Source: Alphaproteobacteria bacterium (GTDB taxonomy: Bacteria > Pseudomonadota > Alphaproteobacteria > UBA9219). From it: a DNA stretch of 64,000 nt. This document shows, in pieces, positions 7,773 through 17,095 of the stretch. A program made the translations under genes and the position numbers. The stretch is from assembly GCA_028866275.1 (NCBI GenBank), contig JAGWIK010000005.1:1-64000 (forward strand). The letters are read 5' to 3'. A model generated the notes under the pieces. It did no database searches, was not told the DNA's origin, and saw only the letters and a list, made by a program, of their open reading frames with translations. The stretch's first letter is position 1. Each line of letters starts with the position of its first letter.

Positions 7773-8058
7773 GACGTCACAGGTCCCATGAAACGATGTT
7801 CGAAAACGAATCCTGTTTTCGGACAGGCTTCATACGACTAACCGCTGATAGTGAGGTTTCGACACCCCCGAGATCGAACAAGGCATCCGCCGATATTCGA
7901 CCTGTCACGCAAAGATGCCAGAGCAACGGTAAATGACAGGTTAAAGAATTGCGCGGCCGCGCCATGTTGGGGCCGCGCCTTGCCGCCGCCGCGATTTTCA
8001 GTAATTATTAGCCATTCATCGGTCATTCTTGAATCCGCACCTGTCATCGGAACGCATC
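7773..8058. other. Intergenic region with two inverted repeats, before icmT
   Basis: I see no gene here. Two inverted repeats stand out: CGAAAAC/GTTTTCG around seven bases (7801-7821), which lies just upstream of the presumed 6S 5' end, and GCGCGGCC/GGCCGCGC around twelve bases (7951-7978). The first could be part of the 6S promoter region. The second is a strong GC hairpin without a clear T-run. The promoter of icmT should also lie here. Confidence 0.45.
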
Positions 8059-8325
8059 ATGGATCTTCACTGGCGCAATACGCAAAAACCGGCGCGATTT
8101 TTCGCGCTGGACGCGCGCGCCTTCGCCGCCGTTCTGGTGTTTTTGGTTCATGCGCGGCTGTGGACTTTCGGTCTTGTCGTTATCGTGATGTTGATCTTCT
8201 GGATCGCGGAACGGCGCGGATTGACTTTCGAAGCCGCGTTACGGGCCTTGCGGGCGTGGCTGGCGGGCGCGCGGCGTCCGGCGTTGCGGTCGACCCTGCG
8301 CCGTCATTGGACGGATTTCGGTTAA
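8059..8325 (+). CDS. icmT: IcmT/TraK-family type IVB secretion protein
   Basis: This 88-residue protein matches IcmT along its whole length. The N-terminal HWRNTQKPARFFALDARA is the family signature. It is followed by a hydrophobic stretch (about 22-50, with HARLWTFGLVVIVMLIFW) and an amphipathic basic tail (ALRALRAWLAGARRP). IcmT/TraK is a small inner-membrane protein needed for Dot/Icm function. The start at 8059 puts the signature at the N-terminus as in known homologues. In IncI plasmids traK follows traJ (dotB) directly. Here about 5 kb with the autotransporter intervenes. Confidence 0.88.
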   Translation: MDLHWRNTQKPARFFALDARAFAAVLVFLVHARLWTFGLVVIVMLIFWIAERRGLTFEAALRALRAWLAGARRPALRSTLRRHWTDFG

Positions 8326-8401
8326 GAATTTTCGCCGTTAAAGCCATTTTAACCCTTGGCGCGCGACAATTGGGCGTAACTTTTGCGCGAAGTCTTCCCC
8401 C

Positions 8402-9274
8402 ATGAATCTGATTATCGGCATCCTGACCGTCGTCGGCTGTACCATCGGCGGTTATATGTTCGAAGGCGGCAGCATCGAAGTGCTGATCAAGGCCGCGCCG
8501 CTGGAAATCGTCATCATGGGCGGCACGGCGGCGGGCGGTTTTATCATCGCCAACCCCAATGTCGTCATTCGCCGCACCGGGCGCGCGATGGGTTTGCTGT
8601 TGAAAAAACCGAAATATGACAAGAAGGCCTTCGTCGAGCTTCTGTGCATGATGTATCAGGTGTTCAAACTGGCCAAGACCAAGGGTTTGCTGGCGCTGGA
8701 ACAGCATATCGAAAAACCGGAAGACAGTTCGCTGTTCGCGCAATTCCCCACTTTTTTGCATGACCATCATGCGGTCAGTTTTTTCTGCGATTATCTGCGT
8801 CTGGTGACGTTGGGCGCCGACAAACCCTATGAACTTGAAGCTTTGATGGATGAGGAGCTGGAAGTCCATCACAGCGAGGACGCCGCCGTCGTCACCGCGG
8901 TTCAAAATATCGCCGACAGCATGCCCGCCATCGGTATCGTCGCCGCGGTGCTGGGCGTCATTCACACTATGGCGTCGATTACCGAGCCGCCCGAGGTTCT
9001 GGGCCGTTTGATCGGCGGCGCGCTGGTCGGGACATTCATGGGCGTGTGGACGGCCTATGGCGCGATCGGCCCCATGGCCAATTCGCTGCATGCCATTCTG
9101 GAGGCCGAAAGCAAATATACGCAATGCCTGAAGGTCGGCATTCTGGCGCATCTGCAGGGTTGCGCGCCGTCGGTATCCATCGAATATGCCCGCAAGGCGA
9201 TGATGAGCGACGTGCGCCCGACTTTCGCGGAAGTGGAAGAAGCGACCGGCGCCCTGCCCGCGCCGACAGCCTAA
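8402..9274 (+). CDS. motA: Flagellar motor stator protein MotA
   Basis: MotA forms with MotB the proton-conducting stator of the flagellar motor. At 290 residues it has the usual length. Four membrane helices are visible (two near the N-terminus from residue 2 to 50, two at about 170-220) with the large cytosolic loop between. The C-terminal half has the conserved ADSMPAIGIVAAVLGVIHTM and GALVGTFMGVW segments of alphaproteobacterial MotA. motB follows after nine bases, so the two form one operon. The upstream 75 bases probably hold its promoter. Confidence 0.96.
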   Translation: MNLIIGILTVVGCTIGGYMFEGGSIEVLIKAAPLEIVIMGGTAAGGFIIANPNVVIRRTGRAMGLLLKKPKYDKKAFVELLCMMYQVFKLAKTKGLLALEQHIEKPEDSSLFAQFPTFLHDHHAVSFFCDYLRLVTLGADKPYELEALMDEELEVHHSEDAAVVTAVQNIADSMPAIGIVAAVLGVIHTMASITEPPEVLGRLIGGALVGTFMGVWTAYGAIGPMANSLHAILEAESKYTQCLKVGILAHLQGCAPSVSIEYARKAMMSDVRPTFAEVEEATGALPAPTA

Positions 9275-9283
9275 GGGAAAAAG

Positions 9284-10303
9284 ATGGCCGACCAGCAAGC
9301 CCCCGTCATCATCATCCGCCGCAAGAAAAAAGGCGGCCATGCCGCGCATCACGGTGGCGCGTGGAAGGTCGCCTATGCCGACTTTGTCACCGCGATGATG
9401 TCGTTTTTCCTGTTGTTATGGCTGTTAAACGTCACCACCGACATTCAACGCAAGGGCATTGCCGATTACTTTGCCCCGGCCAGCGTATCGAAATCGGAAT
9501 CGGGCGCGGGCGGCATTTTCGGCGGCCAGACCATCACGTCACCCGGCGCGGAAATTTCCGACACGTCGCAGCCCACGACGCAGGACGTCGCCATACCCAC
9601 CGTCGGCAAGGGCGATCAGGGCGACGAAGACACGATGGGCAAGGATTCGGACGCGGGCGGCAATGCCACCGACGGCCCCAGCGCCAAGACCCCCAATAAC
9701 CAGGGCGATACCGCCAGCGGCGCCAGCACGTTGAGCAAGAACGAACAGGCCATGGTCGCGGCGATGGAAAGGGAAAAAACCGCATTCGACAGCGCCGAAC
9801 AGGCATTGAAAAAAGCCATTATGGACAGCGCCGAATTGCGCCCCTATGCCAACCAGATCATCATCGACCGCACGCCCGAAGGTTTGCGCATCCAGATCGT
9901 CGACCGCGATAAATTTTCACTGTTCCCGTCGGGCAGCGCCATCCCCTATGAACGCGGACAGGAATTGCTGACGCTGGTCGGGCGCGTCATCGCCCGTTTG
10001 CCCAATAAAATATCGGTGACGGGCCATACCGACAGCATGCCCTTTACCGCAGGATCGGGACGCGACAACTGGACACTGTCGACCGAACGCGCCAATGTCA
10101 GCCGCGAAATTCTGGTCAAAGCCGGCGTCGACGAAGACCATATCGCGCGCGTATCCGGTCTGGCCGACCGCGAACCTTTCGTGCCCGATCCCAAAGATCC
10201 GCGCAACCGCCGCATCAGCATCGTGCTGCTGCGCCAGGCCATACCGCCCGCGCCCGCAACGCCGTCCCCGCCGGCGGCGGACGCGCCGCCGATCGCGCCG
10301 TAA
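9284..10303 (+). CDS. motB: Flagellar motor stator protein MotB
   Basis: MotB couples proton flow to torque and anchors the stator to peptidoglycan. The 339-residue protein begins with a basic stretch, then the single membrane helix (about 28-46) preceded by the conserved AYADFVTAMMSFFLLLWLLN, whose Asp is the proton-binding residue. A long Gly/Asp/Thr-rich periplasmic linker follows (about 60-150). The OmpA-like peptidoglycan-binding domain runs from about 185 to 320, with VTGHTDSMPF and RNRRISIVL. It ends in a Pro/Ala-rich tail. It is co-transcribed with motA. Confidence 0.95.
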   Translation: MADQQAPVIIIRRKKKGGHAAHHGGAWKVAYADFVTAMMSFFLLLWLLNVTTDIQRKGIADYFAPASVSKSESGAGGIFGGQTITSPGAEISDTSQPTTQDVAIPTVGKGDQGDEDTMGKDSDAGGNATDGPSAKTPNNQGDTASGASTLSKNEQAMVAAMEREKTAFDSAEQALKKAIMDSAELRPYANQIIIDRTPEGLRIQIVDRDKFSLFPSGSAIPYERGQELLTLVGRVIARLPNKISVTGHTDSMPFTAGSGRDNWTLSTERANVSREILVKAGVDEDHIARVSGLADREPFVPDPKDPRNRRISIVLLRQAIPPAPATPSPPAADAPPIAP

Positions 10304-10387
10304 CGGCTTGTGATAACTTGTTGAATCCTATGCACCGACAGGCCATAATTCGGCTTCCGTTTTTCGTGTCCGTATCCCCTAGCTGCA

Positions 10388-11464
10388 ATGTCCGACCCCA
10401 GATCTTCGAAGTTCGACCTGCCGCCGCGCCGCGAAACCGTGCTGGCGCGCATGCCGCGCAACGTCAAAATGGTAGGGACGGTTATTTTGCTGGCGCTTGC
10501 CATTTTGCCGCCGGCATGGATGCACGGCCGCAAACTGCATGCCGGCACTGGCTTTCATGAAAAAGCCTTTCCCGATGCCCTGAATACGTCCGGCGCAGGC
10601 GATGGTCAGGGCGAGATCGTCAAAACCGATATTACCGCCCCCGCGCTGAACGACCAGAATGACCGCAGCGTTAAACTGCTGCCCGCGCCCGACATGCGCC
10701 TGACGGCGGACGACGCGCTGGGCAGTTTGCCGCGCATCGCCGACGACGGCACGCAGCCCTGGCGCGCTTATGCCCGTCCTTTTGACACCGCGGATCGCCG
10801 GCCGCGTCTGGCTATTGTCATCACCGGTCTGGGGTTGTCGCGCGCCATGACCGACGAGATTATCGACCAGACGCCCCCCACCGTGACTTTGTCATTTTCC
10901 GCCCAATCGCCCGTGGTCGGCGCGTGGATCGCGCGCGCGCGCCAGCAGGGGCATGAGGCGTTGCTGCAAATTCCCATGGAACCGTTCGATTACCCGCGCA
11001 GCGATCCGGGAGCCGGCACCCTGTTAACCAGCCTGCCCAACAGCGACAATCTGGAAAGGCTGCAGAATTTCATGCGCCGCGCCTCGGGCTATGTCGGCAT
11101 TACCACTTTGTCGGGGTCGCGCTTCACCACCGACCCCGACAAAATGCAAAGCGTGTTGCAGGAAATGCATGATCGCGGGTTGATGATATTGGACGCGCGC
11201 GTCGCGCCGCACAGCGACGTCACCGATCTGGCCCGCGAAGACGGCGTGCCCGTGGCCACGGCCACGCAAAGAATCGACACCGACCTGTCCCCTGCTGCCA
11301 TCGCTGCGGCGCTGAGCGATCTGGAAAAAACCGCCATTTTACGGGGCCGCGCCGTCGGCGTGGCGGCGGCGACCCCGGTATTGCTTGACCAATTGCAGAT
11401 ATGGGCCAAAACTCTGCCCCAGCATGGCGTCGCCTTGGCCCCCGTCAGCGCTATGGTAAGGTAA
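10388..11464 (+). CDS. Divergent polysaccharide deacetylase family protein (YibQ-like)
   Basis: This 358-residue protein is a cytosolic N-terminus, one membrane helix (about 32-50), and a periplasmic NodB-fold domain from about 138. It shows the family motifs RLAIVITGLGLS, GHEALLQIPMEPFDYP, GYVGITTLSGSRF and RGLMILDAR. In many members the first motif carries an Asp (IDDLG), which is Thr-Gly here. These proteins often lie near cell-envelope genes such as ctpA/envC and rppH, and rppH follows here. The substrate is unknown. Confidence 0.85.
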   Translation: MSDPRSSKFDLPPRRETVLARMPRNVKMVGTVILLALAILPPAWMHGRKLHAGTGFHEKAFPDALNTSGAGDGQGEIVKTDITAPALNDQNDRSVKLLPAPDMRLTADDALGSLPRIADDGTQPWRAYARPFDTADRRPRLAIVITGLGLSRAMTDEIIDQTPPTVTLSFSAQSPVVGAWIARARQQGHEALLQIPMEPFDYPRSDPGAGTLLTSLPNSDNLERLQNFMRRASGYVGITTLSGSRFTTDPDKMQSVLQEMHDRGLMILDARVAPHSDVTDLAREDGVPVATATQRIDTDLSPAAIAAALSDLEKTAILRGRAVGVAAATPVLLDQLQIWAKTLPQHGVALAPVSAMVR

Positions 11465-11493
11465 TCGTCAATAATCATCGCAGCAGGTTTTTT

Positions 11494-12045
11494 ATGTCCG
11501 GCACCCCCATCGATTTACGCAACCTGCCCTATCGCCGCGGCGTCGGGGTCTGTCTGTTCAACGCGCAAGGGCTGGTCTTGGTGGCGGAACGCCGCGACCG
11601 CGCCGGGGCGTGGCAAATGCCGCAAGGCGGCGTGCAGGGCGACGAAGACATCGCCGTGACGGCGTTGCGCGAAATGAAAGAGGAAATCGGCACCGACCGC
11701 GCGCGGATTATCGCCAAGCTGCCGCAGAAAACCACCTATGAATTTCCCGACTGGCTGCAAAACCGGCGCATGACCAGCGGCGGGGTGTTTCGCGGCAAAT
11801 ATCGGGGACAGGAACAGGACTGGTTCGCCTTGATGTTCGAAGGACAGGATTCCGACATCGACCTGTCCGGCGAACACGAACCCGAATTTCCGGAATTCGT
11901 GGCATGGAAATGGGTGGAACTGCAAGAAACGCCGAACCTCATCGTGCCGTTCAAAAAACCAGTTTACGACGCCGTGGCCGCGGGTTTCGCCTCCGTCGCC
12001 GCCGCCATACGGCGCGGCGAGACGCTGCCGCCGTGGAAAGGGTAA
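11494..12045 (+). CDS. rppH: RNA pyrophosphohydrolase (Nudix hydrolase)
   Basis: RppH removes the 5'-pyrophosphate of mRNAs and so starts their decay by RNase E. The 183-residue length and the N-terminal LPYRRGVGVCLFNAQGLVLVAERRD are typical of alphaproteobacterial RppH (formerly IalA/NudH). The Nudix box GGVQGDEDIAVTALREMKEEIG is complete, with the REMKEE metal ligands, at about residues 46-68. I chose the ATG at 11494. The longer frame from 11401 overlaps the deacetylase gene and lacks similarity there. Confidence 0.93.
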   Translation: MSGTPIDLRNLPYRRGVGVCLFNAQGLVLVAERRDRAGAWQMPQGGVQGDEDIAVTALREMKEEIGTDRARIIAKLPQKTTYEFPDWLQNRRMTSGGVFRGKYRGQEQDWFALMFEGQDSDIDLSGEHEPEFPEFVAWKWVELQETPNLIVPFKKPVYDAVAAGFASVAAAIRRGETLPPWKG

Positions 12046-12056
12046 GGGTGAGGGTG

Positions 12057-13328
12057 ATGAAGAAATTTATGACCGCCACGATGCTTGCGCTGATGGCTTG
12101 CGTACCGGCCTATACCCCCGCTTGCGCCGACGACGCCGGGATGAACGGTTCGGGCGATACCATCGCCGCCGTGGTCAATGACAGCGTCATCACCACCGTC
12201 GATCTTGACCAGCGCATGACCTTGGCCATTTTGTCGTCGGGCCTGCCCGACAACGACGATGTGCGCAGCCATTTGTTGCCGCAGATCCTGCGCGCCATGA
12301 TCGACGAACAGCTGGAAGTGCAGGAAGCGCACCGGCTCGACCTGAGCGTCAGCGACAGCGAGGTCGACGCCGCGCTGGATAAGATCGCCCACGACAACAA
12401 TATTCAGGGCGGCATGCGCGCCTTTATCGCCGCGCGGGGCGGGTCACCCGACGCGCTGGCGACGCAGGTGCGCGATGCATTGCTGTGGAATAAAGTGGTG
12501 CAGCGCGAGTTGCGCCCCAAGGTGGAAATCGGCGACGACGAAATCGACGCCGTCATCGCGCGCCAGCGCGCCAATGCGGGGAAACAGGAATTTTTGCTGA
12601 GCGAAATCTTCCTGCCCGTCGAAAACGCGCATGATGACGGCCAGGTTCACGATCTGGCCGAAAAGCTTCTGGGGCAATTGCGCAACGGCGCGAATTTTCC
12701 CGCCGTCGCCCGTCAATTTTCGCAAAGCGCCGACGCCGCGCAGGGCGGCGATATGGGGTGGATTCAACGCGGCCAATTGCCGCCCGAGCTCGACCGCGCG
12801 TTGAACGGCGCGGCCCCGGGCGAGATCAGCGACCCCATTCGCGCCGCCGACGGTTATTACATTCTGGGCGTGCGCGACCACCGCACCGTCAGCGTCGGCG
12901 ACGGCACGGTAACGCTTGAACTGACGCAGGCCTTTCATCCCTACAACGCGGCAAACAAAGATGCGGTGATGGCCGACGCCGCCCGTTTGCGCCATGCCTT
13001 TAAAAGCTGCACGACGTTGAACGCCACGGCGGCGGCGTTCCCCGGCTGGACGATTCAGAAACTCGGCGCCATGGATCCCGCCAAAGCCCCGCCATGGCTG
13101 GCCGCCACGGTGCGCGATGTCGCCGCGGGCGGCAGCAGCGCGCCCCTGGCCACCAATAAAGGCGCGGCGATTTTATTCGTATGCGGCCGCAGCGAAGGCG
13201 ATCAAGCCGATCGCAACGCCATTTTGCAATCGATCGGCACGGAAAAAATGGAATTGCAGGCGCGCGGGCTTTTGCGCGACCTGCGCCGCAACGCCTATAT
13301 CGATATCAGGCTTGGGAAACATTCATAA
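12057..13328 (+). CDS. surA: SurA-like periplasmic peptidyl-prolyl isomerase/chaperone
   Basis: This protein assists outer-membrane protein folding. The 423-residue product from the ATG at 12057 starts with a signal peptide (to about AYTPACA). The SurA N-domain follows (DTIAAVVNDSVITTVDLDQRM, then QILRAMIDEQLEVQEA), then a parvulin domain at about 185-290 (FLLSEIFLPVEN ... GGDMGWIQRGQLPPELDRAL). A second, more diverged C-terminal part lacks a recognisable active parvulin. The size fits SurA (about 430). The frame from 11904 is longer but overlaps rppH. Its end overlaps the converging TPR gene by 23 bases. Confidence 0.85.
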   Translation: MKKFMTATMLALMACVPAYTPACADDAGMNGSGDTIAAVVNDSVITTVDLDQRMTLAILSSGLPDNDDVRSHLLPQILRAMIDEQLEVQEAHRLDLSVSDSEVDAALDKIAHDNNIQGGMRAFIAARGGSPDALATQVRDALLWNKVVQRELRPKVEIGDDEIDAVIARQRANAGKQEFLLSEIFLPVENAHDDGQVHDLAEKLLGQLRNGANFPAVARQFSQSADAAQGGDMGWIQRGQLPPELDRALNGAAPGEISDPIRAADGYYILGVRDHRTVSVGDGTVTLELTQAFHPYNAANKDAVMADAARLRHAFKSCTTLNATAAAFPGWTIQKLGAMDPAKAPPWLAATVRDVAAGGSSAPLATNKGAAILFVCGRSEGDQADRNAILQSIGTEKMELQARGLLRDLRRNAYIDIRLGKHS

Positions 13329-15096
13329 GGGCCGCCTTGACGTCGGCCACCACCGACGTCCAATCTCCCTGCCGGGGTTGACGGAACAAACGCGCGGTCG
13401 GATACCACACCGTGTCGGCGCGGCCCGTCAGCCAGCGCCAGTCGGGCGCGAAGGGCAACAAAATCCATACCGGCTTGCCAAGCCCGCCCGCCAGATGCGC
13501 CGTCGCGGTGTCGCAGGTGATGACCAGATCCATTTGCCCGATCAGCCGCGCCGCCGCCGCAAAATCTTTCAGCGCGGGCGCGAGATTTTCGACCGGCAGG
13601 CGGGGCAGCAATGCCGCATCGCCTTCTTTCATATCGCGGTTGAAGCTGTAAAACGCGGCGCCCGGCGTGTCGAACAGTTTCGCCATCAGACGCAACGGAA
13701 CCGAACGTTTTGCATCGCCTTTATGCAAAGCGCTGCCGCCCCAGACCACCCCGATTTTGCGCGCCATGCCCGCCGCCGGCAAAAACGTATCGGCGTCAGG
13801 CGATAACACCGGCAGATAAGGCACGGCCGCGGGCACGGTGTCGCGCGTAACGCCAAGCCAATAAGGCAGATCGAACGACGAGCAATGAAAATCGCAAGGC
13901 GGCACCTGGCCTTCATGGGCGATGACGGCATCGGCGCCGTCCCAATCCGCGAAAAAGCTTTTCAAAACAGGATGCACGGAAAATACGACCCGCGCGCCGC
14001 GCGCGCGCAGGACGGGCAGAAACCGCGCCAGCATCAGCGTATCGCCGAAACCCTGTTCGTCACAGACCAGAAGCGTCTTGCCGGTCAAATCCTCGCCCCG
14101 CCATAACGGAAACGGCATCGACAGGCGTTTGAGTTCGGGGATGCTTTTGAAGCGCGCGCGATAATGGGCGAAGCCCGATTTGTAATCGCCGCGCAGCAAT
14201 TCGACCAGACCCAGATGCCAATGGCGGTTGCCATATTCTTCTTCATCCACCGCGCGCGCGCCGTCGCCCACGATAGCCTGTCCCGCGACATCGACGGCCT
14301 GACGATAGGCGTCATAGGCTTTGTCGAGTTCGTTCATCGATTGATAGCTTTGCGCGATATTGTCCCAGATGTCGGCGCGCCCCGGCTCCAACGCCAAAGC
14401 GCGGGTATAGGCGTCAATCGCGTCGGCATCGCGGTTCAACCGGTTCAACGCCACGCCATAGCCGAACCAGGCGTAATGGTTTTGCGGCGCAATCTCGATC
14501 GCGCGCCGGCCGGCGGAAAGGGCCAGACGATAATCGCCGGTTTTTTCCGCGACATTGCACAAAGTAATCCAGCCTTCGCCGTAACCGGGAACGCGCGCCG
14601 TCAGGTCGGACGCGATGATTTGCGCTTCCTCGATCTGCTTTTCATGCACCAGCGACAAAGCGAGGTTATTGGCGGTGTCCGGCGAGGCCGGATCGAGAGC
14701 CAGAGCGGCGCGATAAGAATCGATGGCCCGCGGCCAGTCGCCGGCGGCGCGCAACGCGTTGGCAAGATTGTAATGAACCTGCGCCATATTCGGCTGCAAG
14801 GCGCGCGCTTGTTCAAGCGCGGCAATCGCATCGGGCAATTTCTGCGCCGCCATCAACACGTTGCCGCGATGGAAATGCAAAAGGCCTGAAGCCGGATCGA
14901 TGACAACCGCGCGATCGGCATAACGCAGGGCGTCGTCGAACGCGCCGCGCGCGCCCAGAACAACGGCCAGCAACGCACAGGCATCGGCATGGCCGGGATT
15001 ATCGTTCAGCACGGCGCGGTACAGCCTTTCGGCATCGGCCATAGCGCCGCGGCGATGCGCGGCGATGGCGGCGTCCAGCGTTCCGGCGGCGTCCAT
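13306..15096 (-). CDS. TPR protein with C-terminal glycosyltransferase-like domain
   Basis: This 596-residue soluble protein has an N-terminal half (about 5-280) of tetratricopeptide repeats of 34 residues (for example QVHYNLANALRAAGDWPRAI and DIWDNIAQSYQSMNELDKAY). The C-terminal 270 residues resemble ADP-heptose-type (GT-9/GT-B) transferases, with KTLLVCDEQGFGDTLMLARFLP, IGVVWGGSALHKGD and VITCDTATAHLAGGLGKPVW. The combination is common in alphaproteobacteria, where it is proposed to act in protein or surface glycosylation. The acceptor is unknown. It is followed by pyk upstream on the same strand, four bases apart. Confidence 0.85.
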   Translation of the reverse strand: MDAAGTLDAAIAAHRRGAMADAERLYRAVLNDNPGHADACALLAVVLGARGAFDDALRYADRAVVIDPASGLLHFHRGNVLMAAQKLPDAIAALEQARALQPNMAQVHYNLANALRAAGDWPRAIDSYRAALALDPASPDTANNLALSLVHEKQIEEAQIIASDLTARVPGYGEGWITLCNVAEKTGDYRLALSAGRRAIEIAPQNHYAWFGYGVALNRLNRDADAIDAYTRALALEPGRADIWDNIAQSYQSMNELDKAYDAYRQAVDVAGQAIVGDGARAVDEEEYGNRHWHLGLVELLRGDYKSGFAHYRARFKSIPELKRLSMPFPLWRGEDLTGKTLLVCDEQGFGDTLMLARFLPVLRARGARVVFSVHPVLKSFFADWDGADAVIAHEGQVPPCDFHCSSFDLPYWLGVTRDTVPAAVPYLPVLSPDADTFLPAAGMARKIGVVWGGSALHKGDAKRSVPLRLMAKLFDTPGAAFYSFNRDMKEGDAALLPRLPVENLAPALKDFAAAARLIGQMDLVITCDTATAHLAGGLGKPVWILLPFAPDWRWLTGRADTVWYPTARLFRQPRQGDWTSVVADVKAALMNVSQA

Positions 15097-15099
15097 CCG

Positions 15100-16527
15100 T
15101 CACACTACCGCGAGACGCAGCACATTCGTCGCCCCCGGCGTGCCGAAGGGAACGCCAGCGGTAACGACGATGGATTGCCCCGGTTTGGCCAGCCCGTCGC
15201 GCGCGGCGATGGCCGTCGCCTTGTCGACCATTTCGCTGAAGGTGGCGACATCGGCGGTGCACACCGCATGCACGCCGAACGACAGCATCATGCGCCGCGC
15301 GGTTTCCAGTTTCGATGTCAGGCATAAAATGGGCACATCGGGCCGTTCGCGCGCCGCGCGCAGCGTGGTCGACCCCGATGTCGTATAGGTCGCAATCGCC
15401 ACCGCGCCCACGGTTTCCGCGACTTGCCGCGCCGCCGCGGTAATGGCATCGGCGGCGGTATGTTGCGCGGGTTGATGCTGGGCCGCCAGGCTGGTGTGAT
15501 AAAAGGGATCGTTCTGGGTATGGGTGGCGATGCGGTTCATCATCGCCACCGCGTCGACGGGATAGTCGCCGCTGGCGCTTTCCGCCGACAGCATGACGGC
15601 GTCAGCACCGTCATAAACGGCAGTGGCGACGTCCGAGGCTTCGGCGCGGGTCGGCGTGGGGCTGGTGATCATCGATTCCAGCATCTGCGTCGCGACGATC
15701 ACTGGTTTGCCGGCGCGGCGCGCTTCGCGCACGATCAGTTTCTGCGTGCGCGGCACGTCTTCGGGCGGCATTTCGACGCCCAGATCGCCGCGCGCCACCA
15801 TTACCGCGTCGGCCAGTTCGACAATCGCCTGCACATTCTTGACCGCCGCCGGCTTTTCCAGCTTGGCGATGATCGCGGCGCGCGCACCGATGATCGCCCG
15901 CGCCGCGGTGATGTCTTCGGGCCGTTGCACAAAGGACAACGCGATCCAGTCCACGCCCATATCAAGCGCGGCGGCCAGATCGGCGCGATCCTTGTCCGTC
16001 AGCGGCGACAGCGGCAACACGACATCGGGGACATTGACGCCCTTGCGGTCGGACAGGGCGGTTCCCGCCACCACCACGGTGTCGGCGAAATCGGGGCCGC
16101 ATGTCTCGACACGCAGCCGCACTTTGCCATCGTCGCACAAAATCTCGCATCCCGGCGTCAGGGCCGCAAAAATTTCCGCATGCGGCAGACACACGCGGGT
16201 TTCGTCGCCCGGCGTCGCGTTGCGATCAAAACGGAATTTCTGTCCGGCGCGCAAATCGATGCGCCCCCGCGCAAAAGTACCGACGCGCAATTTGGGCCCC
16301 TGCAGATCGGCCACCACGGGAATGGGCCGTCCGGTTTCGCTTTCGATGGCGCGGATCATCTGCAAGCGCGCGCGATGGTCGTCCGCCGTGCCGTGGCTGA
16401 AATTCAGCCGGAACATGTCGGCCCCGGCGTCGAATAACGCGCGGATGCGTTCGGGCGTGGATGATGCCGGCCCGAGCGTGGCGATAATTTTGGTTTGGCG
16501 TTCGCGATGCAGGGCGGAAACGGTCAT
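15100..16527 (-). CDS. pyk: Pyruvate kinase
   Basis: This enzyme converts phosphoenolpyruvate and ADP to pyruvate and ATP, the last step of glycolysis. The 475-residue protein has the family's usual length and all main motifs: TKIIATLGPASS at the N-terminus, MFRLNFSHG, VADLQGPKLRVG, the active-site IIAKLEKPAAVKN and AVMVARGDLGVEMP, and RAEASDVATAVYDGADAVMLSAESA. The C-terminal effector domain is complete. It precedes the TPR-glycosyltransferase gene by four bases, so the two are probably cotranscribed. Confidence 0.97.
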   Translation of the reverse strand: MTVSALHRERQTKIIATLGPASSTPERIRALFDAGADMFRLNFSHGTADDHRARLQMIRAIESETGRPIPVVADLQGPKLRVGTFARGRIDLRAGQKFRFDRNATPGDETRVCLPHAEIFAALTPGCEILCDDGKVRLRVETCGPDFADTVVVAGTALSDRKGVNVPDVVLPLSPLTDKDRADLAAALDMGVDWIALSFVQRPEDITAARAIIGARAAIIAKLEKPAAVKNVQAIVELADAVMVARGDLGVEMPPEDVPRTQKLIVREARRAGKPVIVATQMLESMITSPTPTRAEASDVATAVYDGADAVMLSAESASGDYPVDAVAMMNRIATHTQNDPFYHTSLAAQHQPAQHTAADAITAAARQVAETVGAVAIATYTTSGSTTLRAARERPDVPILCLTSKLETARRMMLSFGVHAVCTADVATFSEMVDKATAIAARDGLAKPGQSIVVTAGVPFGTPGATNVLRLAVV

Positions 16528-16547
16528 GACAGCCTCGACAACAGGGG

Positions 16548-16964
16548 TCAGAAACAGGGGAAGGAACAGGCAGACGGCGCGGTCAGGCTGTCCACCGATC
16601 CCCCGCAGGATTTATAGCATGAATTATAAGGGCTTTCGCAATCGGCCAGACAGGCGTTGCGATTGGCATTGCATGTGCCGTCTTGTTCGAAACTGCTGGG
16701 GTCGCGGTCGACCGGCAGCTGCGCATTGAATCGTTGCTGCGCATAGCGGTCGAAGGCTTTCGTGCTCATGGCCTGCATGTCGTTGATGCAGGCGCGGTAA
16801 TCAAGCCCGCAGGATTGCGCGCAAAAATCGTGCGATTTCCGGCACTGGTCGACGCACATCATGCCGCCCGGCGTCAAAGGCGGCGTATAGGCGTAAAAAA
16901 CCCGCGCCGTATCGCCGCCGCAAGCCGCAAGCATAAATATCAGGGCGAGGAGAAAACAGCGCAT
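16548..16964 (-). CDS. Cysteine-rich lipoprotein, unknown function
   Basis: From the ATG at 16964 this is a 138-residue protein with a short signal and lipobox LAAC (MRCFLLALIFMLAACGG). The mature part has eleven or so cysteines in pairs (CVDQCRKSHDFCAQSCGLDYRAC, then CNANRNACLADCESPYNSCYKSC, given here as separate blocks), implying several disulfides or metal sites. I recognise no named family. An upstream in-frame start at 17048 would bury the lipobox. It diverges from mreC, with a spacer of about 120 bases. Confidence 0.7.
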   Translation of the reverse strand: MRCFLLALIFMLAACGGDTARVFYAYTPPLTPGGMMCVDQCRKSHDFCAQSCGLDYRACINDMQAMSTKAFDRYAQQRFNAQLPVDRDPSSFEQDGTCNANRNACLADCESPYNSCYKSCGGSVDSLTAPSACSFPCF

Positions 16965-17095
16965 GGGGAAAAGGACGGGAACAAACGAATCACCCCCGAC
17001 CATAACATGGATAAAAAAGATTTTGGGGGTTGGCATCCCCCCGAACATGGGGTAGAAGTCGTTAACTTCTTGTTCATCTTTTGCCGTTCCGTCTT

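Noticed and set aside
7652-7936. Plus-strand frame of 94 codons upstream of icmT
   Set aside because: Pro/Arg-rich with no domain, and it overlaps the region that folds like 6S RNA on the other strand.
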